A stretch of DNA of 64,000 nucleotides, taken from assembly GCA_019636235.1 (NCBI GenBank), contig JAHBXW010000005.1, positions 124,001 through 188,000 on the forward strand, in the 5' to 3' direction. Below the pieces are notes generated by a model. That model did not search any database and was not told the origin of the DNA. It saw only the letters and a program-made list of their open reading frames with translations. Made by a program: the position numbers and the translations under genes. This document shows, in pieces, positions 62,257 to 64,000 of this stretch (positions are counted from its first letter, which is position 1; each line of letters opens with the position of its first letter). The DNA comes from Planctomyces sp. GTDB taxonomy: Bacteria; Planctomycetota; Planctomycetia; Planctomycetales; Planctomycetaceae.

Positions 62257-62269
62257 TCCAGCGGGATCA
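62254..62269. terminator. Palindrome joining two convergent stop codons
   Basis: TGATCC-AGCG-GGATCA is a perfect six-base inverted repeat. Its first TGA is the stop of the dehydratase and its last three bases, read on the minus strand, are the TGA stop of the ABC ATPase gene. It may act as a short bidirectional terminator; no T-runs flank it. Confidence 0.35.
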
Positions 62270-63808
62270 CGCCGGCTGCAGGGCGGGACGCAGCGTCGCC
62301 AGTTCCATGATCCGCTGTTCGGTCAGTTCGCTGCGTCCCAACTCCCCGGTCAGCCGCCCTTCGCACAGCACCAGCACGCGGTCGCAAAGGGTGATCAGCT
62401 CCGGCAGCTCGCTGGACGTCACGATGATGCCCAGGCCCGTTTTGCACAGCTCGTCGATCAGCCGATACAGCTCGGCCTTGGCGCCAACGTCCACGCCCCG
62501 CGTCGGATCGTCGAGCAGCAGCACGCGGGGCTGGGTCCGCAGCCAGCGGGCGATGATGCACTTCTGCTGATTGCCGCCCGACAGGCTGGTGATGGCCGCT
62601 TCGGGCCCGGACGTTTTGACGCCCAGCCGGGCGATGGAGTCGGTGGCGGCTGAACGCTCGCGACGACCGCTGACGACGCCAGCGGTGGACGAATCCGGCA
62701 GCGTGCAGATGGTGATGTTTTCGCGGACCGTCATCTGCGTGAACAGCCCGTAGCGTTTGCGATCTTCCGTGACCATCGCCACGCCCGCGGCCTTGGCCTG
62801 CGAAGGATGCCGGAAGCGGACCTCGCGGCCGTCCAGCCGGATCGTGCCCTGCACCGGCGCCGAGGCCGAACCGAACAGACACTCCAGCAGCTCGGTGCGC
62901 CCGGCGCCCATCAGCCCGGCGATGCCCAGCACCTCGCCCCGGCGAAGTTCGAACGAGACGTCCTCCAGCCGCCACCGCCGGGCGTGCCCCGGCCAGGGCA
63001 GCGACAAATGTTCCACCTGCAGCACGACGTCCTGGGCGTTCCGCCCGCCACCCAGGTCGAACGCCTCGATCTCGCGGCCGACCATCAGGTGCGCGATCTC
63101 GCGCGGGTTCGTCGCCGCGCGGTCCAGCGTCCGCACGACCTTGCCGTCCCGAAGTACTGTGATGCGGTCGGACAGCCGGAACACTTCGTCCATCTTGTGG
63201 GAGATGTACAGGATCGTCACGCCCTGCCGGCGGAGAAGCTCGATGACCCGGAACAGCCGCTCGACTTCCGTTTCGGTGAGCGCGGACGTCGGTTCGTCCA
63301 TGATCAGCACGTCGGTCTTCAGCGCGATGGCCTTCGCGATCTCCACGAGCTGCTGATCCCCGATGCGGAGCTCCGAAACGAGCGCGTCCGGGCGGATCTG
63401 GCAATCGAGCTGCTGGAACAGGTCGGCCGCGGCGCGTTCCATCGCCCGGTCGTTGAGCAGTCCCAGGGGGCTGCGGAGCTCGCGTCCCAGAAAGATGTTG
63501 GCGGCGGCGGACAGCTGTTCGACGAGATTCAGTTCCTGGTGAATGATGCTGATGCCGGCCTCTTCGGCGTCCCGCGTGCGTTTGAAGGCGACGGGCGTTC
63601 CGCGAAGGACGATCTGCCCCTCGTAGTCGGTGATGACCCCCGACAGGATCTTCATCAGCGTGCTTTTGCCCGCGCCGTTCTCCCCGCAGATGGCGTGAAA
63701 CTCCCCCTGCCGGACGTTGAACGACACGTCGCTGAGCGCGACCACGCCGCCGAAGCGCTTGGCGACGCCACGGAAGTCGATCAACGGCTCGCTCGTCTGG
63801 TCGCTCAT
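62267..63808 (-). CDS. Sugar ABC transporter ATP-binding protein (RbsA/MglA type)
   Basis: The 513-residue protein has two tandem ATPase halves. The first has Walker A ICGENGAGKSTLMKILSG near 35, signature LRIGDQQLVEIAKAIA and Walker B DVLIMDEPTSALTE. The second has a degenerate Walker A, IAGLMGAGRTELLECLFG, signature SLSGGNQQKCIIARWL and RVLLLDDPTRGVD. This is the ribose/galactose-type importer ATPase. The ATG at 63808 is chosen because it precedes the fold; the longer frame overlaps the upstream gene's 3' end. The upstream truncated gene ends 37 bases before it, probably the permease of the same system. Confidence 0.95.
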   Translation of the reverse strand: MSDQTSEPLIDFRGVAKRFGGVVALSDVSFNVRQGEFHAICGENGAGKSTLMKILSGVITDYEGQIVLRGTPVAFKRTRDAEEAGISIIHQELNLVEQLSAAANIFLGRELRSPLGLLNDRAMERAAADLFQQLDCQIRPDALVSELRIGDQQLVEIAKAIALKTDVLIMDEPTSALTETEVERLFRVIELLRRQGVTILYISHKMDEVFRLSDRITVLRDGKVVRTLDRAATNPREIAHLMVGREIEAFDLGGGRNAQDVVLQVEHLSLPWPGHARRWRLEDVSFELRRGEVLGIAGLMGAGRTELLECLFGSASAPVQGTIRLDGREVRFRHPSQAKAAGVAMVTEDRKRYGLFTQMTVRENITICTLPDSSTAGVVSGRRERSAATDSIARLGVKTSGPEAAITSLSGGNQQKCIIARWLRTQPRVLLLDDPTRGVDVGAKAELYRLIDELCKTGLGIIVTSSELPELITLCDRVLVLCEGRLTGELGRSELTEQRIMELATLRPALQPA

Positions 63809-63845
63809 GATTTGGATTCCCGTCTCACGGGCCCGCGATCCGCCG

Positions 63846-64000
63846 CTATTTCCGCTCGGCAATCCGTTCCAGCACCGCCTTGAACATCAGCAGGACCAGC
63901 ACGCACCCCCCCGCGATCAGGCCGTTGCGCAGCTTGTCCTCGCTCGACGTCACCCCCGTAATCAGCCCCGCCAGTCCCGACAGGATGCCGACGTTCAGCC
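63846..64000 (-). CDS. C-terminal part of a membrane protein, probably sugar ABC permease
   Basis: The gene runs off the right edge; about 51 C-terminal residues are present, read on the minus strand: LNVGILSGLAGLITGVTSSE, then DKLRNGLIAGGCVLVLLMFK and an ending AVLERIAERK before TAG (63846-63848). Two hydrophobic stretches separated by a polar loop fit the end of a permease. It lies upstream of the RbsA-type ATPase gene on the same strand, 37 bases away, which supports a ribose-type permease, but no diagnostic motif is in the visible part. Confidence 0.7.
   Translation of the reverse strand, partial: LNVGILSGLAGLITGVTSSEDKLRNGLIAGGCVLVLLMFKAVLERIAERK

Overview
The window looks like a chromosomal segment of a planctomycete (Planctomycetota, probably Planctomycetales). 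This rests on protein content: a Tat-exported DUF1501 protein, a secreted pre-peptidase (PPC) domain protein, a Tat-exported sugar-isomerase-like TIM barrel, secreted WD40 and c-type haem proteins, a bacterial microcompartment (BMC) vertex protein beside a CoA-acylating aldehyde dehydrogenase, and an HpnE-type squalene enzyme. GC content is high with strong G/C at third codon positions, so very long antisense open frames occur opposite most real genes; these were discarded. No tRNA, rRNA, CRISPR array, insertion sequence, prophage or replication origin was seen.

Layout. 0-9.2 kb: 5' part of a polyprenyl synthase (minus), DUF1501 protein, secreted alpha/beta hydrolase, an ABC exporter operon (permease, ATPase, permease), a Lys/Ala-tailed protein, Nif3 and DUF983 proteins. 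9.2-11.7 kb: an accessory-looking patch with dispersed repeats, then a DUF4265 protein, a leucine-rich-repeat protein and an unknown protein, all minus. 11.7-21 kb: housekeeping genes on minus: TIM-barrel protein, isocitrate dehydrogenase-type enzyme, kdsB, an HtrA-type protease, a DksA/TraR zinc-finger protein, a 7TM-HD phosphohydrolase and PhoH. 21.5-31.7 kb: DsbD-type protein, SDR, a 39-residue membrane protein, coiled-coil anchor protein, PPC protein, hydrolase, His-tailed membrane protein and a dicarboxylate/amino-acid symporter. 31.9-36.7 kb: ExbB-ExbD-ExbD followed by a binding-protein/permease fusion, its ATPase and a coupled unknown. 36.7-42.7 kb: a minus pair (L-fuconate dehydratase plus a CxxCH protein), transaldolase, and a secreted WD40-oxidoreductase fusion. 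42.7-47 kb minus: hpnE, MoxR, small anchored protein, self-cleaving-type XRE-S24 repressor. 47-64 kb: divergent small gene, peroxiredoxin with a basic tail, dihydroorotase-like pseudoenzyme, purB, BMC vertex protein plus aldehyde dehydrogenase, cysC, a tetrahaem phosphoesterase-like protein, formyltransferase, second MoxR, MqnD-family protein, SpoIIE-type phosphatase, unknown protein, enolase-superfamily dehydratase and a truncated sugar ABC transporter operon.

How the parts fit. Several genes point to sugar and sugar-acid use: L-fuconate dehydratase, a mandelate-racemase-family dehydratase, a ribose-type ABC ATPase, a BMC aldehyde dehydrogenase and transaldolase. Envelope functions are well represented: KDO activation, HtrA, DsbD, ExbBD, squalene/hopanoid chemistry. 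The most unusual items are the secreted WD40-Gfo/Idh/MocA fusion, two proteins with histone-H1-like tails (one joined to a domain resembling the RNA polymerase alpha C-terminal domain), the dihydroorotase lacking its metal histidines, the S24 repressor facing a small helical protein, and a family of composite intergenic repeats found in the same two gaps.
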